NCBI RefSeq assembly: GCF_011047135.1 | Contig: NZ_CP049255.1 | Location: 496,001 to 560,000, forward strand | DNA length: 64,000 nucleotides | Origin: Microbacterium endophyticum | Lineage (GTDB): Bacteria; Actinomycetota; Actinomycetes; Actinomycetales; Microbacteriaceae | Direction of reading: 5' to 3' | Part shown: positions 21,312 to 28,933 of the stretch, piece by piece | How the letters are laid out: every line of letters begins with the position of its first letter | How positions within the stretch are numbered: the first letter of the stretch is position 1 | Notes under the pieces: generated by a model | Database searches by the model: none | What the model saw: the letters and a program-made list of their open reading frames with translations, nothing else | Told to the model about the DNA's origin: nothing | Program-made: the position numbers and the translations under genes

Positions 21312-21897
21312 AGTCGGGCTTACCCGCGACAGCGTCGTCGAGGCTGCCGCGATCATGGCTGATGAAGTGGGGCTCAACTCCCTGACTCTTGCTGCCTTGG
21401 CCGAACGGCTCGGCGTGAAGCAGCCCTCGCTGTACAAGCACCTCGACTCCCTCGCGGACTTGCACCGAAGCGTCTCAATGCTCGCCAAGCGCGAACTCGG
21501 AGAAGCGATCGCACGGGCCGCCGTGGGTCGGTCCGGTCCCGACGCGATCTTCGCTATGTCGCACGCTTACCGGAACTGGGCCATCCTCCATCCCGGTCGC
21601 TACGGTGTATCGCAGAAACCTGCGGCTCCAGGAGACGTCGAGGATGAGGCCAGCATGATCACTGCAATCCAAACCATCGCCGACGTCCTCACCGCCTACC
21701 ACCTCGATGGCGACGACTCGGTCGACGCCATTCGAGCATTCCGCTCTCTTCTCCACGGCTTCATTTCACTTGAGACGTCGGGTGGGTTTGCTCTCAAAGC
21801 GGACATCGACCGCAGCTTCAACCGGTTGATAGACGGCTTCACCGTCGCACTTAATCAGTGGACTGAACCCTTTGACCACACGGACCCCAGCAAGTAG
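21304..21897 (+). CDS. TetR/AcrR family regulator with WHG-type C-terminal domain
   Basis: A 197-residue regulator starting PRVGLTRDSVVEAAA. The helix-turn-helix is LTLAALAERLGVKQPSLYKHL and the C-terminal part resembles the WHG (TetR_C_33) domain (RNWAILHPGRY). TTG 21304, inside the end of the hydrolase gene, is preferred because it gives the usual family start. A longer start at 21277 is possible. The 8-base overlap indicates coupling to the hydrolase, the likely target along with its own operon. Confidence 0.86.
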   Translation: MPRVGLTRDSVVEAAAIMADEVGLNSLTLAALAERLGVKQPSLYKHLDSLADLHRSVSMLAKRELGEAIARAAVGRSGPDAIFAMSHAYRNWAILHPGRYGVSQKPAAPGDVEDEASMITAIQTIADVLTAYHLDGDDSVDAIRAFRSLLHGFISLETSGGFALKADIDRSFNRLIDGFTVALNQWTEPFDHTDPSK

Positions 21898-21989
21898 TCC
21901 CATGGTGCCAGGGTGCACGACTTAACCGATTTTTCTGATCGTTACCTGGCCGTTGTTTGAACGCTGACGCAGACCGATATCGTCCAAGC

Positions 21990-22439
21990 ATGATGCACGC
22001 CCCACACCGAGCCTTGGCATCAGCCGCAATCTTGGTAGCGGCGACGCTGACGCTATGCGCCTGCCAGTACCTGCCGAATGTCGCACTGCGGCTCAACAGT
22101 GACGGAACCGTGGACTTCGGCAGCTGCGATAAACCTGTTGTCGTCGGGCTCGTAGACGCGAAAGCGTATATCCGCACGGACGACGAGAACACCGCGACCC
22201 AGCTGACAGTCCAAGAGACTCCGGCCACGATCTCGAGCGGTGACGTGATTCACCTGGGCCCCACACCACCTCAGGAAGAGTGGGATCGCATCAGCGTATC
22301 TATCTCGGGCACCAAGGCCTCCACGATCCGAGGTGTCTGGGGAATCTTCGATGCCAGACAGCTGAGCGTCGGCGAGTGGTCCTGGGCGAAGAACTCGAGC
22401 ATGTACGAAGACGTCGAACACTGCGAACTCGACGGCTGA
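21990..22439 (+). CDS. Putative lipoprotein of unknown function
   Basis: A 149-residue protein with an N-terminal signal (ALASAAILVAATLTLCAC) ending in a plausible lipobox, LCAC. The mature part contains two cysteines (GSCDK and EHCEL) that could form a disulfide. No known domain was recognised. ATG 21990 is preferred over the in-frame ATG at 21957, because the extra residues would precede the signal with polar sequence. It stands alone between the TetR gene and the convergent GntR gene. Confidence 0.65.
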   Translation: MMHAPHRALASAAILVAATLTLCACQYLPNVALRLNSDGTVDFGSCDKPVVVGLVDAKAYIRTDDENTATQLTVQETPATISSGDVIHLGPTPPQEEWDRISVSISGTKASTIRGVWGIFDARQLSVGEWSWAKNSSMYEDVEHCELDG

Positions 22440-22486
22440 CATCGCGGGGACCGCGCAGCGCGAGCGTGATCGAGGCGGGGCCCACG

Positions 22487-22915
22487 CTATTCACGGACAG
22501 GATTCTGCTCCAGCTGTTCGGACTCTCTAGTGTCGTCGCGGTTTGGACCAGAGTTCGTTCGCCAGACGAGACGGAGCACGTTGATGACGTCATCCAGTTC
22601 AATGCGAGTTGCGGACGCTTCGTCAGCCAACTCGCGGATCCGTTGTGCGATCGAACGAGGAAGAACAGCGGCTGATTCGGCCACCCGTGTGCCAGCCGCC
22701 GTTCGACTCACCACAAGCCCGGCGTGTTCAAGCATTTTGTACGCTTTAGCGGCCGTTCCCTGCGCTACGCCGAGGTCGGTCGCGGTTTGTCGCACAGTGG
22801 GAAGCCGTTCATTTGCGCCGAGCTGGCCAGACATGATGAGACCACGAAGCTGGTGATAGATGTCGCGCGCCGTGCTGCCATCCTCGTCGGCCGAAAGGAT
22901 CGAGCGCGCGGTCAC
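22487..22915 (-). CDS. GntR family regulator, YtrA-like
   Basis: A 142-residue regulator with the GntR winged helix (IYHQLRGLIMSGQL, then LPTVRQTATDLGVAQGTAAKAYKML) and a short C-terminal helical tail. This is typical of the YtrA subfamily, which usually controls ABC transporter or membrane protein operons. GTG 22915 overlaps the stop of the upstream membrane gene by four bases (GTGA). It probably autoregulates the pair. Confidence 0.88.
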   Translation of the reverse strand: MTARSILSADEDGSTARDIYHQLRGLIMSGQLGANERLPTVRQTATDLGVAQGTAAKAYKMLEHAGLVVSRTAAGTRVAESAAVLPRSIAQRIRELADEASATRIELDDVINVLRLVWRTNSGPNRDDTRESEQLEQNPVRE

Positions 22916-23958
22916 GAAACGACCTCCGCGCCCGCTGGTGATGTCGTATTAATAGAGCCTTCCGGCACGACCGGCCGAGAACGTAGACCGCTATGCGCGA
23001 CGAGGAGCAGGAGGACGAATGCGGCGATCTCAAGAAATGGTGCTGCCCAGCCAGCTGCGACTGCAAGCTCCGCGTAGCGCCATGATGCTTCGTAGGGTTC
23101 GCCGCCGCTCTGCCCCATGATCGTCAACTGCGAGATTGACCCCGAGCTGGCGACGAGTCGCCAACTGCTCGCAAGGGTAAGGAGCATCGCAGCCATCGCT
23201 ATACGAAGTCCGCCGTGAGCAATTGCGCGGCGCGCCATGCGTTCGGCCGTGACCGTTTCCCGCGAGAGGTAGGGACGTGCCGCATTGCGATCCAGAGTTG
23301 CCCATGTAACACCGACCAGCGCAATCAGGCACATGAGAACCGGCACTCCGTATGCCCAGCCGTAGAACCTCACGCGAATCGGGTCAATCGCAGCCTCGTT
23401 GGGCACAGGGATAGTCAGCCACACGTATTGCCCGTCCCCGTTGGGCGTCGACGCGACCCCTGCAGCGAGCGTGGTTGCCACGAGAGCGAGGATGACCACA
23501 CATGCGCCGATCAGGGCAGAACGTGAGCAAAAACTGGTCCAGTTGCGGCGGGTGGGCAGCATGACTGGCGCCTCCGGGCGAGTTGTTCCGCTCGTCATGA
23601 TCTGCACAAGAACGGCACCGATACCGAGCGCCGCGACAAAGAGCGGAGTAGCGAATTGCCACCAAGAAACAAGACCGGGCCCGGCGAAGAAATAGCCACG
23701 GAAAAGTAACTCAGCGAAGAACAGGGCGACGACCACCAGCGCGGCGATGCCGAGAGTGCGACGCTCACGCTCGTAGCGCTGTCGCACCGAAAGAGATTCG
23801 GCTACTGAATCGTGCGACGCTCTTCGTGTCGAGCGCGAAGCGATGATGGCAGCGCAACCGAAAACGAGCAGTGCAATCCCGAATAAGACGGGAGAAAAAG
23901 ATAAAACACCTTCGACGACCTGGACCGGGTCGAACACATTGCTACCGCGCATTGACAT
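22912..23958 (-). CDS. Multi-pass membrane protein of unknown family
   Basis: About 348 residues with roughly seven hydrophobic segments (for example VLFGIALLVFGCAAIIA, LGIAALVVVALFFAELLF, ALIGACVVILALVATTLAA, VPVLMCLIALVGVTW and FLEIAAFVLLLLVAH). A GGGAG site supports an ATG near 23958; an in-frame ATG at 23970 also exists. No ABC ATPase or other partner lies beside it, only the coupled YtrA-type regulator. An imperfect inverted repeat TTGTG-N12-CACAA (23976-23997) in front of it is a possible operator. Function is unknown. Confidence 0.75.
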   Translation of the reverse strand: MSMRGSNVFDPVQVVEGVLSFSPVLFGIALLVFGCAAIIASRSTRRASHDSVAESLSVRQRYERERRTLGIAALVVVALFFAELLFRGYFFAGPGLVSWWQFATPLFVAALGIGAVLVQIMTSGTTRPEAPVMLPTRRNWTSFCSRSALIGACVVILALVATTLAAGVASTPNGDGQYVWLTIPVPNEAAIDPIRVRFYGWAYGVPVLMCLIALVGVTWATLDRNAARPYLSRETVTAERMARRAIAHGGLRIAMAAMLLTLASSWRLVASSGSISQLTIMGQSGGEPYEASWRYAELAVAAGWAAPFLEIAAFVLLLLVAHSGLRSRPVVPEGSINTTSPAGAEVVS

Positions 23959-23975
23959 CATATCTCCCATCGATC

Positions 23976-23997
23976 TTGTGTCATATGTCTATCACAA
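23976..23997. promoter_or_regulatory. Possible GntR operator (TTGTG-N12-CACAA)
   Basis: An inverted repeat with 5-bp arms lies just upstream of the membrane protein/GntR operon. The assignment to the YtrA-like regulator rests on position only; the arms are short. Confidence 0.35.
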
Positions 23998-24097
23998 CTT
24001 GTATCGAGTAAAAAGCACAAAATAGCGCGAAGGCTGCCCGCCTCTCCCACTGACAGGCTCTGATCAGACGAGTACATGACCGCTGCAATCGGGCTTT

Positions 24098-24125
24098 TGA
24101 AGCGCTCTGGGTCTGATGGGGACTC
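24098..24125. repeat. IS terminal inverted repeat, orfB end
   Basis: It starts TGAAGCGCTCTGG and matches the reverse complement of 25420-25447 at 22 of 28 positions. It lies a few bases beyond the original orfB stop codon at 24129-24131. Confidence 0.85.
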
Positions 24126-24128
24126 GCG

Positions 24129-25049
24129 CTATTTGATTTCCACCAGCTGATCGACGGGGGTTTGGCCAGCATAGAACGTGTTCTCGAACTCGGCGGGTGG
24201 GACGTCGCCGAGTTAGCCGTGCAGGCGCTGCGTGTTGTGCCAGCTCACCCAGCCGAGCGTCGCGAGCTCGAGATCCTCGACCGTCTTCCAGGGGCCGGGG
24301 CGTGCGGGTCCGCGGACGAGTTCGGTCTTGTAGTAGCCGTTCATCGTCTCGGCAAGGGCATTGTCATAGCTGTCGCCGACGGTTCCAATCGACGGTGTCG
24401 CGCCGATCTCAGCGAGCCGTTCGCCGTAGCGAATCGACGTAAATTGACTGCCCGCATCGCTATGACAACGGGGATCCTCGTGGTGACGACCCCTCGACCA
24501 GCGGGCCATTTCGATGGCGTCGAGAACCATCTCGGTGCGCATGTGTGACGCGCACCGCCACCCGACGATCATTCGGCCGTACGCGTCGATGATGAAGCAG
24601 ACATACGCCACGCCCGCCCACGTCGGCACGAACGTCAGATCCGTCACCCAGAGCCTGTTCAGCGCGGTCGCCGTGAACTTCCGCTTCACCAAATCCGGAT
24701 GCCTCACCGAGGCCGAATCGAGCCTGGTGGTCTTCACTCGCTTCGATCTCGTCGCGCCCTCGATGCCCGCAGCACGCATCACCCGGCCCGTCTGATCTCG
24801 CCCGATACTGAGCCCCGCGCGGCGGGCGCTCTTCCAGAGCTTGCGGACTCCGTACACGCGGTAGTTGTCTTGCCAGAGCGTGACGAGCTCGGGCTTGAGG
24901 GCAGCGTCGCTGAGTGATCGTGCTGACGGGGCGCGGTCTTTCGCGGCGTAGTAGGTGCTCGGAGCCACCTGCAACAAGCTGCAGATGGGCTCGACTCCGA
25001 GCGGGCGACCCTCGACGATATCGTTCTTGTTCGCGTCGATGAACGCGAC
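24129..25049 (-). pseudogene. IS3 transposase orfB with premature stop
   Basis: This is the catalytic IS3-type transposase subunit. The rve integrase core is intact, with acidic residues in WVTDLTFVP, CHSDAGSQF and NALAETMNGYYK. The frame stops at a TAA at 24213-24215 directly after QRLHG. Reading on in the same frame gives LGDVPPAEFENTFYAGQ and ends at TAG 24129-24131, the expected family C-terminus. One substitution (probably TAC or TAT to TAA) thus removes 28 residues. The frame is -1 relative to orfA; the true 5' end is uncertain (25049 marks the overlap with orfA). Confidence 0.88.
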
Positions 25050-25432
25050 TATTTCCGGTGTTGGCGGTCGAGCTCCGCCCCGAAGAAAGACGCCGCTCTC
25101 TTCAGAATTTCGTTGGCCCGCCGCAAATCGCGAACCTCCTACTCAAGCTCCCGCACCCTACGAGCCTCGGCAGTGGTGGCGCCTCCGACATGACCGTCGT
25201 CGACGTCGGCCTGCTTGACCCAGACCCGCACGGACTCGACCCCGTAACCGAGCTGCGTCGCGACACGCTGCACCGTCCCATGCTCGGTCCCCAACTCCGC
25301 ACGAATCGTCCGCACCATCCGAACCGCGGCGACCTTCTCCTCCGACGAATACCGACGTGCCGTCGGCTTCCCAGATCCCTGACTCGACACCATGACTCCA
25401 TCCTCGTTTTCAAGGTCAAGAGCCTCCAACAA
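25049..25432 (-). pseudogene. IS3 transposase orfA with premature stop
   Basis: This is the helix-turn-helix subunit: RRYSSEEKVAAVRMVRTI, then VATQLGYGVESVRVWVKQ. A TAG at 25139-25141 follows RRVRELE; reading on in frame gives EVRDLRRANEILKRAASFF and ends at TAG 25049-25051. The interrupted position falls in the leucine-zipper region, where relatives usually have glutamine (CAG), so a single C-to-T change would explain it. The likely original start is ATG 25393, because the longer frame to 25432 runs into the terminal repeat. Confidence 0.88.
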
Positions 25433-25447
25433 AACCAGGGCGCTTCA
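25420..25447. repeat. IS terminal inverted repeat, orfA end
   Basis: It ends CCAGGGCGCTTCA and is the partner of 24098-24125. It overlaps the upstream edge of the longest orfA frame, supporting the internal ATG at 25393 as the original orfA start. Confidence 0.85.
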
Positions 25448-25603
25448 AGCCAAGTGGCATCAGCGTGATGCTCGCGCATCGGCAATCTCGAATTTTCCCG
25501 CTTTCGCAGCAAAAGAAAATCCGTGCTTTCACTGACGAGCCGCATGCAGATTTCGGAGGCGTCACAGGCACCGAACCCAAATCAAGTGTCCGTTGGCAAT
25601 GGG
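25448..25603. other. Intergenic DNA next to the IS, no gene seen
   Basis: This 156-base stretch lies between the IS end and a GNAT gene and is visibly richer in A and T than its surroundings. It includes an AAAGAAAATCC run and a GGTTAACAAACACC segment near 25600. It could be a promoter or a relic of further insertion. No coding sequence or matching repeat was recognised. Confidence 0.4.
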
Positions 25604-26005
25604 TTAACAAACACCCATCATGTCCATGCCAGGTGCGCTCTCGGGCCGGCGCTCGAAGCCGTGGCGTTCGTAAAAGTCGGCCCGACCTCTAGCCGCAAAA
25701 AGCTGCACGTCGTCGACGCCGCGGTGACGTGCCTCATCTACCAGGCGCGCGAGAACTTCCCCGCCGATACCTGTACCGCGAGCTTGTTCGGTGACGATCA
25801 TCTCCGTGACGAAGGCGTGAAGCGCCCCGTCGCTGATGAGCCTGCCCATCCCGAGCAAGCGGCCGACGTCATCCCGGACGGTGCAGACGAGCCAGCTCCC
25901 GGACAGAGCGCGCTCGAAATGGTCGAGGCTCCAGTCCGCCCAACCAGTCTCGTCATAGAGCGCTTTGAACTCCATTGCGGTCGGGGCGGAGAAAGAGTAG
26001 TCCAT
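25604..26005 (-). CDS. GNAT family N-acetyltransferase
   Basis: A 133-residue single-domain acetyltransferase. The acetyl-CoA loop is ARGTGIGGEVL at about residues 74-84 and the C-terminal ADFYERHGFERRP segment closes the fold. The substrate is not predictable. ATG 26005 is chosen; a GTG one codon earlier is possible. The neighbouring gene upstream also encodes a GNAT enzyme, but the two belong to different subtypes. Confidence 0.85.
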   Translation of the reverse strand: MDYSFSAPTAMEFKALYDETGWADWSLDHFERALSGSWLVCTVRDDVGRLLGMGRLISDGALHAFVTEMIVTEQARGTGIGGEVLARLVDEARHRGVDDVQLFAARGRADFYERHGFERRPESAPGMDMMGVC

Positions 26006-26045
26006 CACGAAACGGTACTACGAGCCCGCCTCGATAGATGATCGC

Positions 26046-26573
26046 TCAGCGGGCGCCCGAACTCGCACACTGAACTGCGACACTGGACACTCTTCGCAGA
26101 AAACTGGAACCCTGATCATCCCCAACAAGGGTCATGCCTATTTCCTCCGCTGCGCGCTCAGAGGGGCGGTTCTCGGGGTGGATAATTCCCACAACGCAGT
26201 CAGCATCCGTGTGGTCTCTTGCGAATTCAAGACATGCAGCCCCAGCTTCCGTGGCGTATCCCAAGCCCTGCAGTTCCGAACGGACGTGGTAGCCAACCTC
26301 AGTTTGAGGAGCGCGGTTGACTTCTTGCCAAGTTAAACCGCAATCCCCAATGAACTCTCCCGCTACGGTCTCGCTGATCCATAGCCCGAATCCGTAGGCC
26401 GCGTGGTGTGCTCGGCTCCACGAAATCCAGTCCGCTGCTTGCTCTCGCGTCTTCGGCGCCGAGTAGTAGCGCATCACTTGGGGGTCACCGACGAGAGCAG
26501 ACATGACATCGATGTCTGATGAGGCCATTCTTCGAAAGCGAAGTCCCCACGTCGTCGGATCGCCTTTCCACAT
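26046..26573 (-). CDS. GNAT family N-acetyltransferase, RimJ/RimL-like
   Basis: A 175-residue acetyltransferase of the Acetyltransf_3 type: LRFRRMASSDIDVM at the start, FIGDCGLTWQEVN in the middle, GYHVRSELQGLGYATEA as the acetyl-CoA loop and NRPSERAAEEIGM near the end. Members modify protein N-termini, ribosomal proteins or small molecules; the target here is unknown. It lies on the same strand as, and 40 bases upstream of, the next GNAT. Confidence 0.85.
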   Translation of the reverse strand: MWKGDPTTWGLRFRRMASSDIDVMSALVGDPQVMRYYSAPKTREQAADWISWSRAHHAAYGFGLWISETVAGEFIGDCGLTWQEVNRAPQTEVGYHVRSELQGLGYATEAGAACLEFARDHTDADCVVGIIHPENRPSERAAEEIGMTLVGDDQGSSFLRRVSSVAVQCASSGAR

Positions 26574-26875
26574 TGGAAGCGGCGTCGGAGAAACGGACTT
26601 TCCGAATCACACGCCGGCGAACTCGTGGACCAACGAAACCCAATAAAGCTGCAGCGTTGATGCCGCACCTTCGGCTGCTACCCACGAACCTGTCATCTCG
26701 CGCTCTAGAAATTTTTGGTCGAGGGGGCCAACGAGTGCGCCAGACTCGGCGGCGGCGAGCGGCCGAAGAAACCCGCAGAGCCCATGCAACGAGGAGACTT
26801 ACCCGAACTCGGTGATGACGCACACACCGGCGCGTCAGCGCCGGGAGGCTTACGCCACAGTCATTGGCCAATCTC
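26574..26875. other. About 300 bases without a recognised gene
   Basis: This gap separates the GNAT and epimerase genes. A 60-codon frame on the minus strand (26607-26789, ending LVHEFAGV) has no good ribosome site and no family I recognise. It could be a remnant of a lost gene or chance. No repeat or RNA structure stands out. Confidence 0.4.
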
Positions 26876-27838
26876 TCAGCGAGCGGCTTGCAAGACAGTG
26901 ATTTCTTCGGTCGGCGTGAGACCTACCCGCCGCTCTCGATGCACATTTCGCAACGACTCGTCCGCTAGCACGCGGGCAAGGGTCGCATCGAGAGTGGTCA
27001 ATGTGCCGCCAGCAGCGAGAAATGCGGCCCCGGAGCGTTGCATGAATGCTGTGTCGGTCTCTGGGAGCCACAGTGGCAGCGAGCGGGGTCCTGCCCAGAA
27101 GTTCACGCCCTGAGCGAGCAGGATCTGATCGTCGAGCTCCACCAGATCTCCTCGGTAAGCCGTTGCTTCGATGGCAGCATTGAAGAAGTCACGCATGTGG
27201 TGCACTTCTCCGACGGCATTGACGGCGCCGATAACCCGTTCGCGTCCCGCCTGTTCGATCCACGATGCGAGGTCGGCAACGTCTGTGACCTGAACGAAAC
27301 GACGGTCGACTGTCGGAATAAGTGCTGGGCCGCTTCGCGCAAGACGTGCGACCCAGTATCCGAACCTGTCGCTGGGGTCACCCGGCCCGACAATGAGGCC
27401 CGGTCGGGCGATAAGGAGGCGATCTCCGAGTGCGGCGGCACTATTGCGCTCCGCGGCGACCTTCGCGTCCGCATAGCGGGACAAGTCCTGCGGCTCGACC
27501 AGTCGGGCGGATTCGTCAGCGCCCGGTTCATCGTTTTTGCTGTACACAGACACCGAAGACACCAGTGTCCAATGGGCGGCGTGTGCAGCGAGCGCGTTCA
27601 AAGCCGGTTCCACTAGAGCTGGCTCATAGGCAAGCTCGATTACGTCGTCCCAATCGGTCTTAACCTCGTCGTACGCACCCGCGGACGAGCGGTCTGCGCA
27701 GATAAGGTGCGCCCCATCAGCAACGTACCCTGAGCGACCACGAGCGAGACAGAAGACCTCGGCGCCTCTCTCAACTGCCCTTCGTGAGATCTCGCGGCCC
27801 AACCACCCTGTCCCACCCAGCACCAGCACTCGTCGCAT
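26876..27838 (-). CDS. NAD-dependent epimerase/dehydratase-like SDR
   Basis: A 320-residue extended SDR. The N-terminal RRVLVLGGTGWLGREI is the nucleotide-binding loop; SSVSVYS and RYADAKVAAE supply the Ser and Tyr-x3-Lys catalytic residues. The C-terminal part resembles reductases acting on nucleotide sugars or isoprenoid-like substrates, but nothing fixes the substrate. ATG 27838 is chosen, because the seven residues before it in the longer frame (start 27859) are unlike the fold. It is read away from the rhodanese gene. Confidence 0.85.
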   Translation of the reverse strand: MRRVLVLGGTGWLGREISRRAVERGAEVFCLARGRSGYVADGAHLICADRSSAGAYDEVKTDWDDVIELAYEPALVEPALNALAAHAAHWTLVSSVSVYSKNDEPGADESARLVEPQDLSRYADAKVAAERNSAAALGDRLLIARPGLIVGPGDPSDRFGYWVARLARSGPALIPTVDRRFVQVTDVADLASWIEQAGRERVIGAVNAVGEVHHMRDFFNAAIEATAYRGDLVELDDQILLAQGVNFWAGPRSLPLWLPETDTAFMQRSGAAFLAAGGTLTTLDATLARVLADESLRNVHRERRVGLTPTEEITVLQAAR

Positions 27839-28020
27839 GTGACCAGCAAACCAAACCATTTCAAGCTTGTGAGTCCGCTTCGCGCGAAGCGCAACTCAGC
27901 GCAACGCTGGTGCCGGCAAGCGAATCGATCACCCGGCACCTCCCCACCCGCTGAAAATTCATGCAAGGGCGCCTTATCTGCAACACGCGTTGCCAGACCT
28001 TGTAGTGGGAAGATGTCGGA

Positions 28021-28896
28021 ATGGCGGCATCCTCGGCACTCCCCCTCATCTCCGTGGACGAACTCCACACCCGCCTCGAGGCAGGTGACGGCATCCGTCT
28101 GCTCGACGTGCGATACCGGCTCGAGCAACCCGATGGACTCCCCGACCACCGCGCCGGCCATCTGCCCGGCGCGGTCTACGTCGACATGGACACAGAACTT
28201 GCCATGCACGGTGACGCATCGGAGGGTCGTCATCCGGTTCCATCCCACGATGTACTTCAGGATGCCGCGCGGCGCTGGGGCCTCAACGACGGCGACGCGG
28301 TCGTTGTCTACGACGACTATCGCTCAGTGTCGGCCGCGCGCGCATGGTGGCTACTCACCCATTCGGGTGTTGAAAACGTGCGCGTGCTCAACGGCGGCTT
28401 GTCGGCGTGGACGGCAGCGGGACTTCCACTGGAGGCGGGCGAAGTTGTGCCCGCGCCCGGCTCGATCAAGCTCCAAGAGCTGAGCCGAGGAATCGCAACG
28501 ATCGACGATGCCGAATCCTGGCCCGCCCGGGGCATATTGATCGATGTGCGTGCGCCCGAGCGCTACCGGGGCGAGTCCGAGCCGTACGACCCGATCGCGG
28601 GCCACATCCCGGGAGCCGTAAACCTGCCCGCAGGTGCCTATCTAGACGGCGACGGGTTTGCAGCACCTGATGCGATCCGCGAAGCCCTCGCCGGCGTCGG
28701 CGTGACGGATGACTCGACCGTCGCCGCCTACTGCGGCTCGGGGCTCACGGCTGCACACTTCGCGCTCGCAGGGGCGGTCACGGGTGTCGATGTCACCATA
28801 TTCCCTGGCTCGTGGAGCCAGTGGTCGAACACGCCAGGTCGTCCCGTCGCGACGGGCCCGACCCCGTGGCAATATCGCGACGACACCAATCCGTGA
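28021..28896 (+). CDS. Thiosulfate/3-mercaptopyruvate sulfurtransferase (two rhodanese domains)
   Basis: A 291-residue protein with two rhodanese domains. The inactive N-terminal domain has LLDVRYRLEQ and ends near residue 140. The C-terminal domain has LIDVRAPERYRG and the active cysteine in YCGSGLTA. The CGSG[LV]T loop fits the SseA/mercaptopyruvate group. It moves sulfur from a donor to cyanide or thiol acceptors in the cytoplasm. It is convergent with the histidine kinase gene. Confidence 0.92.
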   Translation: MAASSALPLISVDELHTRLEAGDGIRLLDVRYRLEQPDGLPDHRAGHLPGAVYVDMDTELAMHGDASEGRHPVPSHDVLQDAARRWGLNDGDAVVVYDDYRSVSAARAWWLLTHSGVENVRVLNGGLSAWTAAGLPLEAGEVVPAPGSIKLQELSRGIATIDDAESWPARGILIDVRAPERYRGESEPYDPIAGHIPGAVNLPAGAYLDGDGFAAPDAIREALAGVGVTDDSTVAAYCGSGLTAAHFALAGAVTGVDVTIFPGSWSQWSNTPGRPVATGPTPWQYRDDTNP

Positions 28897-28933
28897 CGCG
28901 GTAAATCAGTCGGGGCCGATGAGAGGCACGTAT

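Larger units (their letters stand above)
24098..25447 (-). mobile_element. IS3-family insertion sequence, decayed, about 1350 bp
   Basis: The element carries an orfA/orfB transposase pair on the minus strand. Terminal inverted repeats are seen at 24098-24125 and 25420-25447 (22 of 28 positions match; the ends are TGAAGCGC and GCGCTTCA). No matching 3-5 bp target duplication flanks it. Each reading frame is broken by one in-frame stop codon, so the element is probably not self-mobile. It sits in an accessory stretch between a regulator operon and acetyltransferase genes. Confidence 0.92.

Noticed and set aside
24977..25447. Second, separate IS element near the orfA end
   Set aside because: The long frames there are continuations of orfA and orfB of the same element; one pair of inverted repeats bounds everything.
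26607..26789. A small 60-residue gene
   Set aside because: It has no recognisable domain, ribosome site or conserved neighbour. It was kept only as a note on the gap.
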